Shown piece after piece: positions 7,313 through 8,369 of a stretch of 8,369 nucleotides of DNA. The translations under genes were made by a program, and so were the position numbers. Source of the stretch: an uncultured Verrucomicrobiota bacterium (lineage in GTDB: Bacteria > Verrucomicrobiota > Kiritimatiellia > RFP12 > UBA1067); contig CAMPAF010000124.1 in assembly GCA_946631535.1 (NCBI GenBank), forward strand, positions 1 through 8,369. The letters run 5' to 3'. The stretch's first letter is position 1. The number at the start of each line of letters is the position of its first letter. The notes beneath the pieces are model-generated. The model was not told the origin of the DNA, searched no databases, and saw only the letters and a list, made by a program, of their open reading frames with translations.

Positions 7313-7318
7313 AAGGAG
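7313..7318 (+). promoter_or_regulatory. Strong Shine-Dalgarno of the YbjN-like gene
   Basis: AAGGAG lies seven bases before the ATG at 7326, the best ribosome binding site in the window. It suggests the small third gene is made in larger amount than the ATPase from the same message. Confidence 0.85.
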
Positions 7319-7325
7319 ACTGACA

Positions 7326-7811
7326 ATGGAACAGGAACAGATAGTAGATGCGGTACGCGACTGGCTTGACGGCGACGACTGGCATTACGAGTACGATGCC
7401 GAGAAGCGCCTGATCAAGATGGGCATCAACCTCAAGAGCAAGATCAAGTCCGGAAGGATATTCGTGGACTTCAAGGACGATTGCTATGCCGTCTATCTCT
7501 GCGCGCCGATCAGCGGCGACAAGGAGAACCTTGGCGAGCTGCTCAAGTACATCGCGATGGCCAACTACGGGCTGTTGAACGGCAACTTCGAGGTGGACGT
7601 CAGGGACGGCGAGATCCGCTACAAGACCTTCGTGAACTGCGACGGCCTCGACTCCCTTTCGCCCGAGGTCATCAAGGACAGCATCTACATCGGGTGCGTC
7701 ATGATGGACCGCTACGGCGACGGCATCGCCGCTCTCGCGCTCGGCTTCTCGGATGCCGACACCGAGATCAAGAAGGCGGAGCACCAGGACGACGAAGCCT
7801 CCGACGACTGA
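7326..7811 (+). CDS. YbjN-domain-like protein
   Basis: This 161-residue acidic cytoplasmic protein resembles the YbjN family, whose fold is shared with type III secretion chaperones. The visible marks are an N-terminal amphipathic helix ('IVDAVRDWLD'), a beta meander with 'GRIFVDFKDDCYAVYLCAPI', the 'LLKYIAMANYGLLNGNFEVD' helix-strand element characteristic of the family, 'DGEIRYKTFVNCDG', and a C-terminal helix containing 'MMDRYGDGI'. A charged tail (about 145-161) follows. There is no signal peptide or membrane segment and no catalytic motif, so a binding or chaperone role is more likely than an enzymatic one. It starts 27 bases after the AAA+ gene and is probably cotranscribed. Its stop lies 15 bases from the 3' end of the convergent tRNA-Leu gene, with no terminator between. 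The assignment is from pattern resemblance, and the cellular role of YbjN proteins is poorly defined. Confidence 0.78.
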   Translation: MEQEQIVDAVRDWLDGDDWHYEYDAEKRLIKMGINLKSKIKSGRIFVDFKDDCYAVYLCAPISGDKENLGELLKYIAMANYGLLNGNFEVDVRDGEIRYKTFVNCDGLDSLSPEVIKDSIYIGCVMMDRYGDGIAALALGFSDADTEIKKAEHQDDEASDD

Positions 7812-7826
7812 AGCGCGGATTCCCGT

Positions 7827-7912
7827 TGGTGCTGGAGACGGGACTCGAACCCGTACGGCCTTTCGGCCAGCGGATTTTAAGTCCGCTGCGGCTGCCATTA
7901 CGCCACTCCAGC
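7827..7912 (-). tRNA. tRNA-Leu (anticodon TAA)
   Basis: The minus strand folds as an 86-base class II tRNA. The acceptor GCTGGAG pairs with CTCCAGC, the anticodon stem GCGGA/TCCGC encloses the loop CTTAAAA (anticodon TAA), and a long variable arm GGCCGAAAGGCC forms a hairpin as expected for leucine. The T loop (GGTTCGAGTCC) is normal, the discriminator is A and CCA is encoded. It is the last of three tRNAs on the minus-strand transcript, ten bases after tRNA-His. Confidence 0.97.
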
Positions 7913-7922
7913 GGTTCATGAA

Positions 7923-7999
7923 TGGGGCAAGAGACGGGGCACGATCCCGCAACCCTCAGATCCACAATCTGATGCTCTACCAATTGAGCTACTCTCGCC
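7923..7999 (-). tRNA. tRNA-His (anticodon GTG) with an unusual T loop
   Basis: The minus strand folds as a 77-base tRNA. It has the encoded extra G at -1 opposite discriminator C73, both histidine identity marks, and a seven-pair acceptor stem with one G-T pair. The anticodon arm is CAGAT-TGTGGAT-CTG type with anticodon GTG, and CCA is encoded. The T loop reads ATCGTGC rather than the usual TTCRANY: position 54 is A and position 58 is T. It lies seven bases after tRNA-Pro. Confidence 0.95.
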
Positions 8000-8006
8000 A
8001 TCAAGA

Positions 8007-8083
8007 TGGTCGGAGCGGAGGGATTTGAACCCTCGGCCTTTTGGTCCCGAACCAAACGCGCTACCAGACTGCGCTACGCTCCG
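8007..8083 (-). tRNA. tRNA-Pro (anticodon CGG)
   Basis: The minus strand folds as a 77-base tRNA. The acceptor CGGAGCG pairs perfectly with CGCTCCG, the D arm is normal (GCGCAGTCTGGTAGCGC), and the anticodon stem TTTGG/CCAAA holds the loop TTCGGGA, with G37 as in other proline tRNAs. The T loop is standard (GGTTCAAATCC), discriminator A, CCA encoded. It is the first gene of the tRNA unit, about ten bases from the predicted transcript start. Confidence 0.97.
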
Positions 8084-8100
8084 AAATGAGGACGGGGGAT

Positions 8101-8129
8101 AGTATACTATTTCGCGGCGCGGAGGTCAA
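8101..8129 (-). promoter_or_regulatory. Strong sigma70-type promoter of the tRNA cluster
   Basis: On the minus strand, TTGACC (8129-8124) and TATACT (8106-8101) each match five of six consensus bases and are separated by exactly 17 bases. The discriminator ATCCCCCG just downstream is GC-rich, as in stable-RNA promoters under stringent control. The -10 lies inside a 12-base perfect palindrome, ATAGTATACTAT (8099-8110). The -35 begins four bases past the stop of the upstream mutL-like gene. Confidence 0.88.
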
Positions 8130-8133
8130 CAGG

Positions 8134-8369
8134 TCAAATGTCGAATTTTCGCGCGAGCTCCGCGTTGGTGGCGAGGATCATCGTGGGCTTGTTTCTGGGG
8201 CAGACGTACGGCTGGCGCGTGGCCATCAGCTCATCCACGAGCTTGACCGCGCCTTCTTTCGTGAGCTTGACGTTCGCGCCGGCGTAGGAGCGGGCTACGC
8301 TGCGGGCGACGAGCTCGTCGCGCCAGCGCGCGCTGCCGCGCTTCGCGCCGGCCTCCGCGATGTCGGCGG
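8134..8369 (-). CDS. mutL: C-terminal end of a MutL-like DNA mismatch repair protein (partial)
   Basis: The last 77 residues and the TGA stop are visible; the rest, including the ATPase region, lies beyond the right edge. The segment reads like the dimerisation/endonuclease C-domain of MutL: 'DELVARSVARSYAGANVKL' aligns with the family's 'ACRxAVKAxxxL' helix, then a helix 'GAVKLVDELMATRQP', then 'YVCPRNKPTMI' at the position of the conserved 'CPHGRPT', and a final 'ELARKFDI' matching the usual 'LxxxF' end. MutL couples mismatch recognition by MutS to strand cutting. Two metal-site motifs are altered here: the Cys of ACR is Ala, and GRP is NKP. The call rests on this short segment alone, so the gene symbol is probable rather than certain. 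Confidence 0.75.
   Translation of the reverse strand, partial: ADIAEAGAKRGSARWRDELVARSVARSYAGANVKLTKEGAVKLVDELMATRQPYVCPRNKPTMILATNAELARKFDI

Noticed and set aside
7753..8055. Open frames across the tRNA cluster on both strands
   Set aside because: They run through three well-formed tRNA genes and have no coding signature.

Overview
The window is GC-rich bacterial DNA, densely coded on both strands and cut at both ends. The neighbours (a DUF4838-like secreted protein, a secreted GH36-type glycosidase, and a coiled-coil anchored protein beside an orphan response regulator) suggest an uncultured member of the Verrucomicrobiota/Kiritimatiellota (PVC) side of the bacteria. That is an inference from gene content and style, not a proven assignment. 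I see no mobile element, CRISPR array or phage gene.

Left part (1-4311): a carbohydrate-themed area. It begins with the C-terminal part of a probable secreted DUF4838-like protein ending in a jelly-roll module (+). Two bases away, tail to tail, is a two-gene minus-strand unit: a membrane-anchored coiled-coil protein (1401-2213) followed by an OmpR-type response regulator (710-1393) with no kinase in view. A 73-base divergent intergenic region then leads to a secreted GH36-like alpha-galactosidase (2287-4311). Both divergent genes have a -10-like box 6-7 bases before the ATG and no Shine-Dalgarno sequence, so both may give leaderless mRNAs.

Middle part (4322-7811): a hairpin-forming inverted repeat sits directly before a perfect TATAAT box. 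After it come three co-directional genes with good ribosome binding sites and short gaps: a calcineurin-like metallophosphoesterase, a 700-residue CbxX/CfxQ-type AAA+ ATPase with a second, degenerate AAA-like module in front of the active one, and a 161-residue YbjN-like protein. This probable operon is the best candidate here for an undescribed functional unit: a phosphoesterase, a remodelling ATPase and a chaperone-fold partner.

Right part (7827-8369): three minus-strand tRNA genes, Pro(CGG), His(GTG) and Leu(TAA), all with encoded CCA, sit behind a strong sigma70-type promoter with a GC-rich discriminator. The promoter begins four bases after the stop of a gene whose visible 77 residues look like the C-terminus of mismatch-repair protein MutL. 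The tRNA unit runs toward the YbjN-like gene with only 15 bases between them.
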